A stretch of 64,000 nucleotides of DNA, from the NCBI RefSeq assembly GCF_003313335.1, contig NZ_QMHP01000003.1:124001-188000 (forward strand). The letters run 5' to 3'. This DNA is from Pedobacter zeaxanthinifaciens (lineage in GTDB: Bacteria; Bacteroidota; Bacteroidia; Sphingobacteriales; Sphingobacteriaceae). A program made the translations under genes and the position numbers. Shown here one piece after another: positions 8,006-18,200 of this stretch. The stretch's first letter is position 1, and each line of letters opens with the position of its first letter. The notes beneath the pieces were generated by a model, which was not told where the DNA came from, did not search any database, and was given only the letters and a program-made list of their open reading frames with translations.

Positions 8006-10708
8006 CTAGCGCTTTACTAGCTTTGACTGTATTACTTGATCTCCAGCAACCAACTGCAACAAATAAATGCCTTTATTTAACGAGTTTGAAACTGTAATTG
8101 CACTGGTTTCGGAACCATTGTTATTGATAGTGCCTTGTTGTACAACTTTGCCTATAGCATCAAGCAACTTGTACTTATAGTCACCACCTGCATAATTTGA
8201 CAAACTGACATTGATGGTATTGCCCGCTAAAGGATTAGGATATACTACCACATTACTATTTTCTAAAGTGGTTAATTTCACACTTCTTAATTCATCGAAC
8301 AAACTTAGTGTTCCATCATTATCTACACCTTTTAAACGATAATAATTTATTCCAATTAAAGGACTAGCATCTGAAGCACTATAATTAGCAGCTCCTAACG
8401 CCGTTACTGTTGCTACTTTTATAAAATCTTTTCCATTGGCAGAGCGTTCCACTTCATAATGATTTACATTAGTTTCAGTACCAACAGTCCAGGTTAAATT
8501 AACTTTTCCGTTATTTAGTTTAGCATTAAATGTTTTGATGTTAACTGGGAGTAACGTAGTCGTGTTTGCCTCATATGCACCTAGCGAAGGAGTTGTTACA
8601 TTTCGCAAATTACCTCCAATGTCAGTAGTAATACCTGCAATAGGTGTGCCCTTCAATTTAAAATAACTATCAAAAGTGGATTGTACCGACATATAATACG
8701 GTGACGATGAATCAGCAAAAAATACTGCGGCACTTGCAGGTTTTCCAGCATCGCCGTAGTTGAATGCTTGTGAATTGGCATCGGCAGTGGTAGCTGATGG
8801 GTAGATGTATAGATTGAAATTTGTGTTCCAAGTTCCTGCACTACCTGTGTTAAAACCACCAGCAGTATAGGTATTACTAAAAATATTATTTCTTACGTTG
8901 TAATTTCCACTGGAAGCCGTAAAGATTGCCTGATTTGCGGTTGAACCGCTTCCTCCGATATGGATAGTATTAAAACGAAAATCAATATTTCCAGTTCCTC
9001 CGCTTTTTCTAATACCATTTACTATTTCTGTAGCTACATTTGCATTTTCTAAAGAGATAAAGTTATTGTCAATAGTAAAATTTGCGGTACTTGAACTACC
9101 AGCCAACAATACTCCATAAATCGGTCCGCCACTAGCAGCTATATTTTTTAAAGCATATATTTTATTATTTAATACCGTTAGACTACCGGAAGTAGCGCTA
9201 GAGTAGATACCTGCTATTCCGTTTGCGGTACTATTTGAAGATATATTTCGAATAATATTGCCTTTAGCTGAAGCACCAGGAATAGACGTAAGTATACCGA
9301 GTTGCCAAACTGGCCTGGCTGTGCCAGTGGTTCTGATACTGTTAGCGATGTTTCCTCCAACAATATTATTTTCTGCAACCATTGAGCTAATAGTAGATCC
9401 AGAGTTAATATAGTAACCGTCATATCTAGCGGCAGCTGTACCCAAAGGATTTAAAGTTATACCACCAAAATCATTGTCTTTTATCATTGCCGTAGCCCCA
9501 GATCCCGCAACGTAGATACCATAGAAAAGCAGAGTCTGCTCTACAGTTGATGTATTTCTAATAGCTAAAACAATATTATCTTGGCTTGATTGAGAACCTA
9601 TGTGGTTTCCTAATACATTAATAAAACCTGTAGCACTCACATAAATGCAACTATGAGCAAGTGCAGTTCCAGTAGGGGCAGTAGAATAAGTATAACTCGC
9701 CGATATATTTGATATCGTATTATTTTGTATTAGATGCGTGCCGGCTCCAGACAAAAGATAAATGGCATTTAGGCTCCAAATTGTAACTGGAGCACCACCG
9801 CATTTAGGAGCAGATCCTCCAATATAATTGTCATTGACAGTCATATCGGAAGCAGTATTTGCTGAGACATATATGCCGTACATTGTTGTACCCGTAATAG
9901 AGACTGTACTATAAAGGCTATTGCCATTAATTACCCAATTACCCCCAGTACCTGTTAAAAGGTTAATCGCCCTGAAGGTAAAATTGGAAATATTATTATT
10001 AAGTATAGAGTTATTTGTATTTGGTTGTGCAGCAGTTCCTGCGCTTAGCACTCCATAAGAAACTCTTCCTGCTGCCGTCAAACTCGTTATCTCATTATAA
10101 GAAACGACATTGTAAGAGTTACCACTACCTACAGCAGTAGCGAAGTAAACTACCCCAGCAGTATTTGAATTATTAGTCGTCCCACATTTCAATATTGTGT
10201 ATGTCAAAGTGTTATGATGGGAATCATTTATAAACTTGACCGCAGCAGTACCTGCAGTTGTTAATGCATTCGTATTTTCAATAGTCAAACCAATGGAGCC
10301 TATCCCTCCCTGTCGTCCATCTATAGTTATATAATTTGTTCCGTCTAATTCCAGTAAACCATTTGCATCAACATTTGCCGACAGTACAGTTGAAAATCCG
10401 ACTGCTGGTCTAATAGTTATTCCCAGTGTTGACGACGTACCGCTTATGGCAGGTATTGTAATCTTCGTAGCTCCCGCTGCTGGTGCATCCACTATGGTTG
10501 GATCATAGGGAGATGCGAACTCCAATATTACCTTACCCGTACCACTTACGCCATTGGCTTGCATATATGAAATTGCGGAACGAAGAGAGGCAAACGAAAC
10601 AGTACCATTGTCAGTGCCATTAATGAGATAGGTGTTTCCTCCTACCAATTGTGCCATTGCGCTAACGCTTACGCCTATGGAAAAAATTAAAAGTAAAAGT
10701 TTTTTCAT
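8006..10708 (-). CDS. T9SS-exported parallel beta-helix protein
   Basis: A 900-residue secreted protein. The frame is open upstream to 10753, but Met at 10708 begins a classical signal peptide (MKKLLLLIFSIGVSVSAMAQ), so that start is preferred. Residues of about 100-650 are Asn/Gly/Ser-rich with repeated short beta strands (ITIDGRQGG, NNNISNFTF, IKDNDFGG, IENN/VENN-type turns), typical of a right-handed parallel beta-helix. A Fn3-like region (VNLTWTVGTETNVNHYEVERSANG) precedes the C-terminal T9SS sorting domain (VVVYPNPLAGN ... KGIYLLQLVAGDQVIQSKLVKR). Such proteins may bind or cleave polysaccharide. No catalytic residues could be assigned. Confidence 0.82.
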   Translation of the reverse strand: MKKLLLLIFSIGVSVSAMAQLVGGNTYLINGTDNGTVSFASLRSAISYMQANGVSGTGKVILEFASPYDPTIVDAPAAGATKITIPAISGTSSTLGITIRPAVGFSTVLSANVDANGLLELDGTNYITIDGRQGGIGSIGLTIENTNALTTAGTAAVKFINDSHHNTLTYTILKCGTTNNSNTAGVVYFATAVGSGNSYNVVSYNEITSLTAAGRVSYGVLSAGTAAQPNTNNSILNNNISNFTFRAINLLTGTGGNWVINGNSLYSTVSITGTTMYGIYVSANTASDMTVNDNYIGGSAPKCGGAPVTIWSLNAIYLLSGAGTHLIQNNTISNISASYTYSTAPTGTALAHSCIYVSATGFINVLGNHIGSQSSQDNIVLAIRNTSTVEQTLLFYGIYVAGSGATAMIKDNDFGGITLNPLGTAAARYDGYYINSGSTISSMVAENNIVGGNIANSIRTTGTARPVWQLGILTSIPGASAKGNIIRNISSNSTANGIAGIYSSATSGSLTVLNNKIYALKNIAASGGPIYGVLLAGSSSTANFTIDNNFISLENANVATEIVNGIRKSGGTGNIDFRFNTIHIGGSGSTANQAIFTASSGNYNVRNNIFSNTYTAGGFNTGSAGTWNTNFNLYIYPSATTADANSQAFNYGDAGKPASAAVFFADSSSPYYMSVQSTFDSYFKLKGTPIAGITTDIGGNLRNVTTPSLGAYEANTTTLLPVNIKTFNAKLNNGKVNLTWTVGTETNVNHYEVERSANGKDFIKVATVTALGAANYSASDASPLIGINYYRLKGVDNDGTLSLFDELRSVKLTTLENSNVVVYPNPLAGNTINVSLSNYAGGDYKYKLLDAIGKVVQQGTINNNGSETSAITVSNSLNKGIYLLQLVAGDQVIQSKLVKR

Positions 10709-11052
10709 AATGTTTAGGTTTTGGTGGTTGAAAATTGGTTTTTTTTTAGGCAATAAGCAGCCTGGCTTGGTTGAGGACCAAGCTGCTTAAGAAGAGCGTT
10801 AACCTATTTTATTGTCTAACCTACAATGAAGTGTTTAATTTGGAAATAGTATCGGATTTAGCATGTCTATAAGGAATCAATCAACTATATCGTTACTTCC
10901 GCCTATGAAAACGGCAATAACTTATCTCCCTTTCCAATTCCAAAAAAAGATATCTACTGGTGTTTAAACCCAAACAGCTTAATATTTGAGTTAGCATCAG
11001 TTTTAAACCCATAAAATGAAAGCCATTACATTTAAGTAATGGCCTTCATCAG
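10709..11052. other. Intergenic gap with two hairpins
   Basis: About 340 bp without a convincing gene, between two minus-strand genes. It holds an inverted repeat at 10755-10788 (inner arms GCTTGGT and ACCAAGC) lacking a T-run on the minus strand, and the terminator at 11015-11043. The remainder is AT-rich, and a promoter for the T9SS gene is expected here. No clear TTTG/TAnnTTTG pair was found. Confidence 0.6.
11015..11043 (-). terminator. Terminator of the SusCD-linked operon
   Basis: A perfect 8-bp stem (11022-11029 with 11036-11043, 6-nt loop) is followed on the minus strand by TTTCATTTTA. It lies 10 bp past the stop of the DUF4302 lipoprotein and marks the likely end of the susC-to-DUF4302 operon. 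Confidence 0.75.
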
Positions 11053-12396
11053 TTACAATAATGAACCGTATATAAAAGATGTTAAATCATTTGTACGATA
11101 TAACCCTCCTAGCGTACCTACGCTTGGATTTGTACTGCTTACCCAGTCAATTTTAAAAGGACCTGTAAGCATATAGTCCGCTAAAGGTTTAATTTGAACT
11201 GCTCGTGTAGGCCAGTTAACATTACCTATCGGATTATTATCTAACGTAATTATATCGCCAACTTTAGTATAGTTATAATCTGCTGAGGCAACAAATGCTG
11301 TTGTACCAGACAAATAATTTACTTCAACTGTAAATACCGAATTTGATTTAAGAATAAAGTTAGTAGAGGTTACACTACGTCCACTTGTAGCAAATAAACT
11401 TAGCATTTGGTTATAAACTGCTGTAAAACCAGATGTTACGCCGGCAGGCAATCCAGTACTTGAAATAGATATTCTTTTGTAAGGAAATGTACTTTGGAAA
11501 CCAAACGATAGGTAAAGGGGGATAATTGGAACCGGGTTCGACTTGATAATGTATTCTTTATTATTAGAATCATATAATGCCAAGGTTGTGGCATCTTTCC
11601 AAGCCGCCTTAACAAAAGTAATTCCTTCGAAAGTCAAACCACCGGCGGTAATCATGAAACCATCTATGCCTATACCAAACTTACCTTTAGAGCTGATAAC
11701 CACATTATCTTTAAGCGCTGATAACTCAATTCTCTTACCGCTAGCCAGAACATTAGTAAAATTAGTACTAACCACCACTTTTAATAGATTGGCTCCAGTA
11801 CCTATTTCGATATATGGGTTTTTAGTGTTTGCAAAAAAGGCAGTTAACTTATCAGCACTATTTTTAAGCTCGCCTGCCTCGTAGGCTGTTTTTTGAGCTG
11901 CTGTAGCTTTTACCATAGCTAAAGGCTGACGGTAACTTTTACCTACGAAAAATATACTATCAGTAGTTGAGCGAACATAAGTAAATTCTACATCACTTTT
12001 ATAACCAGTACCTTGAACTCCACCGAAAACAGTAGAATTAGGATCAGTCAACATCGCTAAATAACTATAGGTATCGAAGATTAAATTTGCGCCTAATCCT
12101 GCTTTGACCCTGTAAGTAGATTTCAAAGACGTTGTAGCGGTTGCCGCATTTAAATCCCCGAACATTGTTAGATCTTCGTTAGTACCAAATTTCATGTAAA
12201 AGCTATAGCCTCCCCCCGCATTTGTAGGTAATGTAGCAACCCAACCGTTAGCGGAAGATGTAAGCTGATTTTTTACCAAGGCGATCGACTCAGACATTCT
12301 TTCTTCGGGCTTTTCATCGAAATTAGAAACAAAGGAATCCTTTGTACAACTTGCCAAACCCAAGCAAGTAAATATTAAATAAATTAGTTTTTTCAT
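11053..12396 (-). CDS. DUF4302 domain-containing lipoprotein
   Basis: A 447-residue lipoprotein with signal peptide and lipobox LASC (Cys about 17). The N-terminal part matches DUF4302: ERMSESIALVKNQLTSSANGW, then YSFYMKFGTNEDLTMFGDLN. The family is usually encoded last in SusC/SusD loci that also carry a zinc metallohydrolase lipoprotein, exactly as here. It starts 3 bp after the metallohydrolase stop, so the two are co-transcribed. Its biochemical role is unknown; a surface-exposed accessory role in substrate capture is inferred from context. Confidence 0.85.
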   Translation of the reverse strand: MKKLIYLIFTCLGLASCTKDSFVSNFDEKPEERMSESIALVKNQLTSSANGWVATLPTNAGGGYSFYMKFGTNEDLTMFGDLNAATATTSLKSTYRVKAGLGANLIFDTYSYLAMLTDPNSTVFGGVQGTGYKSDVEFTYVRSTTDSIFFVGKSYRQPLAMVKATAAQKTAYEAGELKNSADKLTAFFANTKNPYIEIGTGANLLKVVVSTNFTNVLASGKRIELSALKDNVVISSKGKFGIGIDGFMITAGGLTFEGITFVKAAWKDATTLALYDSNNKEYIIKSNPVPIIPLYLSFGFQSTFPYKRISISSTGLPAGVTSGFTAVYNQMLSLFATSGRSVTSTNFILKSNSVFTVEVNYLSGTTAFVASADYNYTKVGDIITLDNNPIGNVNWPTRAVQIKPLADYMLTGPFKIDWVSSTNPSVGTLGGLYRTNDLTSFIYGSLL

Positions 12397-12399
12397 ATC

Positions 12400-13788
12400 C
12401 TAAAGAATTTGACCTAGTGAACCAAAGAAGTAATTTGTTGGTGTGCCACTCACATACATTCCGCCAAAATTGTTAAAATTGGTATTATCTATGGTTTTAG
12501 GCATCCAATCTGCAATAAAAGTTTTACCAGTTAGATAAGCTTGGATTGAGCTTGTAAAACCAGCAGTAAATAATGCTGCATTAGCATAACTTCCAGTCGT
12601 TCCAGCTTGCGCAACCTTTGTAAAAGTTACTGCACCAGTAGTCGGATTAATCGTATATGAAAAAGTATAATCTGCAAAGAATTGCGTACCACCTGCTGCC
12701 GCTGTGAAAGCACCTCTGACAGTTAAAGCCGTAGTTGATTCAAATCTAAACTGCAGGTAATCTAAATGGTACTTTGCGGTTGCACTATAGGCTAAAATCG
12801 TTGCTTTAAAACTATTATATGCATTACTAAAATCTGTCGACATCGGGTTTGCGGTGTAAAGCGGATCTTCCAAATTTATAGTCATGGTTTTGAACAAGTT
12901 TTGTCCCATCCAATAGCCGAAACTTGCAGAAGGCAATTTATAGGTATTTCTTACCACATTTTGAACTTCTCTTTGTAGAGCTCTAAAATCCACGCCTAAA
13001 TTAATTGTAAAGTACTGTACCACGCTCGCTTCTTTCGCCTTCAATGCAGCTTTACCTACTGCTGTAGAGGCATTTGCTCTGGCATCGAACCAAGCTTGCC
13101 CTAAAACTAATAAGTGCGACACTGTCTCCGCAAAATCTTCGCCCGGCTGACTAGATGCGTAAGGCGAAACATATCCATTATCACGTGCAGTTGCATCCAA
13201 CACGGTATTCCAAGTAGCATTATAAGTTGATTTCGTAATAGTTTGGAAATCAGTAGGCATCGCTACTAGCTGATTTAAAATATGAGTAAATTCATGATGG
13301 ATTGTTCTTAACTTTCTAGTAACTCCGTCAGGATTATTAACATTGAAGTTGTTGATGTCATAAATTGTGACCCTTCTTCCAGCTGAAGCAGTGGCTAAAA
13401 TCATCGTCCCATCTGTTTGATAAGCTCCAGAACCAAATAAAACCCACTCTTTAGGCAGCATTTTTTTAATAAATGTAGTACCTGCAACAGTTTTGTAAGG
13501 ATTGATGAACCCTTCTAACACCGTTTGCATTTGAGGTTGTACTTTAGCTGGGTCGGCAGGGCTTACTACCTTATCATTATCTTTGTAATAATCGCTGTAA
13601 CGATAAATTACATCCATATTATAGGGATCAAGGAAAGTAGTTTTAATCCACGCATCTAACGCTGTATTTGAAACAGGATTATCTACATATTGTCGTAAAT
13701 CTATCGATACATTATCCTCTTTTTTACAAGATATTGCAGATAGCAAAAGAACGACTACAACAATTGTTTGTTTTAAATTTCTTTTCAT
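12400..13788 (-). CDS. Substrate import-associated zinc metallohydrolase lipoprotein
   Basis: A 462-residue lipoprotein (lipobox AISC, Cys about 21). A zinc-metallopeptidase motif HEFTH lies in RTIHHEFTHILNQL, with a downstream Glu-rich PGEDFAETVSHLL that probably supplies the third ligand. This layout matches the Bacteroidota family of SusCD-associated zinc metallohydrolase lipoproteins. It presumably trims a peptide or glycopeptide at the cell surface before SusC/D import (inference; the substrate is not shown by sequence). Located 13 bp downstream of susD and 3 bp upstream of the DUF4302 gene. Confidence 0.85.
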   Translation of the reverse strand: MKRNLKQTIVVVVLLLSAISCKKEDNVSIDLRQYVDNPVSNTALDAWIKTTFLDPYNMDVIYRYSDYYKDNDKVVSPADPAKVQPQMQTVLEGFINPYKTVAGTTFIKKMLPKEWVLFGSGAYQTDGTMILATASAGRRVTIYDINNFNVNNPDGVTRKLRTIHHEFTHILNQLVAMPTDFQTITKSTYNATWNTVLDATARDNGYVSPYASSQPGEDFAETVSHLLVLGQAWFDARANASTAVGKAALKAKEASVVQYFTINLGVDFRALQREVQNVVRNTYKLPSASFGYWMGQNLFKTMTINLEDPLYTANPMSTDFSNAYNSFKATILAYSATAKYHLDYLQFRFESTTALTVRGAFTAAAGGTQFFADYTFSYTINPTTGAVTFTKVAQAGTTGSYANAALFTAGFTSSIQAYLTGKTFIADWMPKTIDNTNFNNFGGMYVSGTPTNYFFGSLGQIL

Positions 13789-13801
13789 GATATTAATATT
13801 T

Positions 13802-15262
13802 TTATCTAGGATTTAGAGGGACACCCGACAGCTTTGCCTCTTCAGGGATTTGGAAAACACGTCTATTATCGTCAGCTGTAAGCTCAATAAAGGTTTCGTT
13901 ACCCTGCGAATCGTAAACATTATGCTTAACTGTCATACGAGTACGCAAAATATCCAACCATCTCAAACCCTCTTGTAAAAATTGTGCTTTTTTAGTCTCT
14001 AAAATTAATTTGATTACACCTTCCTTAGGGTCAGATATACCATAAAACGAAGCTACTTTAGTTAAAGTTGCCGCATCAGCGTTAGTATACCCCCTCACAT
14101 ATGCTGCTAAAGCTGTATTTACATCTGCTAAAGCTTTATCAAATTGTCCTAATTGTGCGTATGCTTCTGCACGATTTAACAAAGCCTCATCTGTAGTTAA
14201 TGCAGGCGACATCAAATAAGTGATCCCAATATTAGAAACCTGATTAGTTACATAAAAATACTCTTTATGCTTGTAAGTAGTATAGTTTGGAACTGCATAA
14301 TAAAGTATTTTATTTGCAAAGGCTTTACCAGTAATATTTGAACCTACAGCAAACATTTTTACTAAATTAGCACCATAGCCATATCTTGGTGAAGTTAACC
14401 TTTGGTAACTTGCATATAAGTTGATCAAAAGTAAGTTATATTTTTGATCTGATCTTGAAAAAGCAGCATTAAAGTCGGCAGAACTCATATCATATAGCGT
14501 ACTATTGATAGGACGTATAATGTTAGCAAAACTATCCGTAGAAATAGCAGAGGCATGGTCAATTACTTTTTGCCACTCTCCTTTAAACAAATAAAAACGA
14601 GCAGCAAAGGCATTTGCAGCCGCTGGTGTGAAGTGATATTTTGGCACTTTATAAGCCGAAGCAGACAGTAACTTCATACCTTCAACTAAATCCTTTTCAA
14701 TTTTCTCGTAAGTTGCAGCTACAGTACTTCTATCATAACTTTTAATTACAGTTGTTTCGGGTTCTGTAACATAAGGTATGCCAGGAGAACTGTTCGCACT
14801 TCCAATTACATAAGCTTTAGAATAAAAAGTAACCAACATAAAGTGTGCATAAGCTCTAGCTACTAAAGCTTCTCCTTTGTAAGGTAGTACAGCATTCCCG
14901 AAATTATTGTTGTCAATTGCTTCCAAAGCTTGGTTAGCAGCTGCAATTGCTTCGTAACATTTATTCCAGTAATTTGAAGGGCTACCTCTATCGGCACCTT
15001 GTACATCTTGCCAGTAATATGGCCTTTGCGAAACATCTGAAAGTGTTCCAACACCAGAACCTTTATCTTCAGCATTATCTGAAGCCGCTTCTGCAAAAGT
15101 GTAATAATCTCCTTCAGGATAGGCGGTTGCTACTAATTGAGCTACCTTCTCCACAGAATTAATTTCCGTTCTGTTATCGGGCGCAGTATCTAAATATTTA
15201 TCGCATGATGATAAAAATACTACGGTAGCGAGTGCTAAATATCTTAATTTAAAAATTTTCAT
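13802..15262 (-). CDS. SusD/RagB family nutrient-binding outer-membrane lipoprotein
   Basis: A 486-residue SusD-like protein with lipobox LSSC (Cys about 20) followed by DKYLDTAPDNRTEI, the typical SusD N-terminus. TPR-like helices run through the middle (YEAIAAANQALEAID, GEALVARAYAHFMLV), and the C-terminal half carries DEALLNRAEAYAQLGQFDKALADVN and ILETKKAQFLQEGLRWLDILR. SusD caps the SusC transporter and captures substrate at the cell surface. The gene lies 11 bp downstream of susC. The associated metallohydrolase suggests peptide or glycopeptide substrates rather than simple glycans. Confidence 0.93.
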   Translation of the reverse strand: MKIFKLRYLALATVVFLSSCDKYLDTAPDNRTEINSVEKVAQLVATAYPEGDYYTFAEAASDNAEDKGSGVGTLSDVSQRPYYWQDVQGADRGSPSNYWNKCYEAIAAANQALEAIDNNNFGNAVLPYKGEALVARAYAHFMLVTFYSKAYVIGSANSSPGIPYVTEPETTVIKSYDRSTVAATYEKIEKDLVEGMKLLSASAYKVPKYHFTPAAANAFAARFYLFKGEWQKVIDHASAISTDSFANIIRPINSTLYDMSSADFNAAFSRSDQKYNLLLINLYASYQRLTSPRYGYGANLVKMFAVGSNITGKAFANKILYYAVPNYTTYKHKEYFYVTNQVSNIGITYLMSPALTTDEALLNRAEAYAQLGQFDKALADVNTALAAYVRGYTNADAATLTKVASFYGISDPKEGVIKLILETKKAQFLQEGLRWLDILRTRMTVKHNVYDSQGNETFIELTADDNRRVFQIPEEAKLSGVPLNPR

Positions 15263-15273
15263 AAACGTATTTA

Positions 15274-18200
15274 TTAAAATCCAACCTTTAATGATAATGT
15301 GTATTGTTTAGGGATAGGTAGAGCCACCCCACCGTTTCCAAAAAATTCTGGATCTTGACCATTCAATTTTTTATCAGAATATAACAACGCAATATTGTTA
15401 CCTACAAATGATACAGATGCATTAGCCAAACTGAGTTTGGATGTAAATTTCTTAGGAATGTCGTATGTCAACGAAATTTGTTTAAACCTAATAAAATCAC
15501 CTTTTGCTACACGTTCAGAAGAGAAATTATACATATTATAAGGATAAACAGCAGAAACTGTAGCACCTGAAGCATCGGTAACTAAACGTGAAGCCGTGTA
15601 GGGATCTAAAATAGCTGGAACCGAAGTAAATGCCTCGTCACCTGGCTGGATCCATCTATTCAACATCGACTTTGTCATTGAGTAGATATCAGGGTAGTTA
15701 GCAGAGAACTCCTGAGCTAATCTAACGTAATTACCCGTGGCAAATGTAAATAATGCTGACACACTAAATTGTTTATATCGAAATTGGTTGTAAAAACCTC
15801 CAGTCAATTTCGGATCGATTGGACCTTCATATTTCAAGTTTGCTACTTTAGTACTTTGTAAGTTTACATATGTATTTTTTCTACCACTCTCATCAATGAA
15901 ATACGGATAACCATAATTGTGATCAAGGCCAGCAAACTGTAGCGAGAACAGACTTCCTCTCGGATAGCCTACTATAGAGCCGCCATTATCGCTTACTAAA
16001 TCTAAGATTCTAGGTGTATTTTGAAGATTGGTAATCTCATTTTTATTATAAGCAAAATTGAATTGAGTCCTCCATTTTAAATCTGCACTTGCTATAGCGT
16101 TACCACCTAAAGTAAATTCAATACCTTTGGCCTTCATTTTTCCGTAGTTGGCAGTTTTGGTATACTCGCCACCAATACCAGAAGTTCTAATGTCACCAAT
16201 CAAATCAAATATATTTCTTTGATAAAGGTCGACAGTTAGATTTACCCTGTCTTTTAACAAAGTCAAATCAATACCTAAGTTAGCTTCTTTAAGCTTCTCC
16301 CAGGTTAACTCAGAGTTAGCCAAGCTTGAAATATACGTTAGTGTCTCTTTTTCATTCTCGTAAGGCCTTCTGCTTAATCGATTATAAAATAATGCTGCCG
16401 AGTTATTTGCATTACCTATGTTAGCTACCAAACCGTAAGTACCCCTAATTCTAGCAGACGAGACTATTGAATTTTGAGGCCAAAAGCTTTCCTGATCAAT
16501 ATTCCAAGCGGCGGATAAATTCCATGTTGGCAACCATCTAGCTGTACTGCTCGAACCCATTAAATTTGATCCATCATAACGTACTGTTCCATTAACGCTA
16601 TACTTATCTTTATAAGCATAGGCAGCTCTTAAAGCGAAGGCAGTAAAACGGTCGTAACCGTAACCCATTCCAAAGTAAGGAGCGTTAGATTCTTGTGCTT
16701 TCTTAAAATAAAGATAATTAGCATTAACAATTCCGCCATTGTCATACTGGTAACCAACACCGTCAAATTTTGAATTCTGGCGATCAATGTACCTTACCTC
16801 CATTGAACCAAATGCATTCAGACGATGGTCTTTGTTAATGGTCTTATCAAACTCTAAGTTTTGTCTGAAATAATAGTTCTTTAGATTATCATAAGTAACA
16901 TTATAAAACCCTCCTTCTGGTAAAATTACTACCGGAAGCTTTGTCAAGTCATCCGGATTAGTATACAGGAATGGATTGTCCCCAACTATTGTTGCATCCT
17001 GTGCCGCTCTAAACGCCATAGCCATATTAGAACGTTCTTTAATATAGTGTTGACGATCTGTTTTGGCATATCTATACGCACCGTCAACCGAATAAGTTAA
17101 TGATGGAATCATTTTATACTTCAATCCAGCCTGCACTTTAAGATCGATTTGTCCCAGCTTTAAGTAGTTGTTTTCTAATTCATTCAAAATATTAAACGGA
17201 GCATAATTTCTATTGAAATACTCTAAGCTTCCATCTTCGTTATAAGCAGTCATTGCTCTACTTGTGTTCAATGCATAAGAGTATGGATTGATATCGAAGT
17301 TTCTAGAAAAAGTTCCATAAACTGGGTCAGAAGTACGTGTTAATGTACCCGGAGCACTTTGATCTCTAATTGACCCATTAATGATGAACTCGCCACTTAA
17401 TTTCTCACTTAATTTGAAATTAGATCTCAAATTAGCAGTAAAACGATCTACATTATTACCAAGAGTTTGTCCACTATCGTGTAAATATGAGGTTGAAGCA
17501 TAGGTTTGGAATTTTTCCGTTCCAGATGAAAAGCTTACCGAATGCTCTTGCAATAATGAATTTTTGAATAAAATATCAAACCAATCCGTATTAGCATTCG
17601 CATATCTGTTTAAAAATTGGGCACGATCAATTGCTGTATTTTTTAATTCGTAAGTATCAGTAGTAGGATTGTAATTATATAATGCGTTATACATTTTATA
17701 AAAAGGCCCTCCATCTGATCCTCTAGATGCAGAAGTATGTTGAAAGTATCCCTTATTTAACATCTCCATCATTACCGACATCTGATCTGCAGAGTTGAGC
17801 ACATCAAACTGGTTATAATTAGGTTTCAAATACGTAGTAAAATTACTTGTATAGCTAATACGTTGCGCTCCGTCAGACTTTCTACCTTTTTTGGTGGTCA
17901 CAACGATAACACCGTTCATCGCTCTAGCACCATACATTGCTGTTGCTGCAGCATCTTTTAAGATATTAAAGGATTCAATATCGTCTGGATTTAAACCAGC
18001 TACAGAAGAGCCGATTAAGGTATTTGCGTCACCTGTTGAAAGTGCTTCGTTAGAAATGTTAACTACATCCTCCAAAATAATACCGTCAACTACCCAAAGT
18101 GGCTTATTATCACCAGATATAGAAGTAGCGCCACGAACTCTAATTTTAGGAGCAGCACCAAAAGTACCTGAAACATTCTGAACAGATACACCGGCTACCT

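Noticed and set aside
10755..10788. Inverted repeat after the beta-helix gene start
   Set aside because: No T-run on the minus strand, and no plus-strand gene ends here, so it was not called a terminator.
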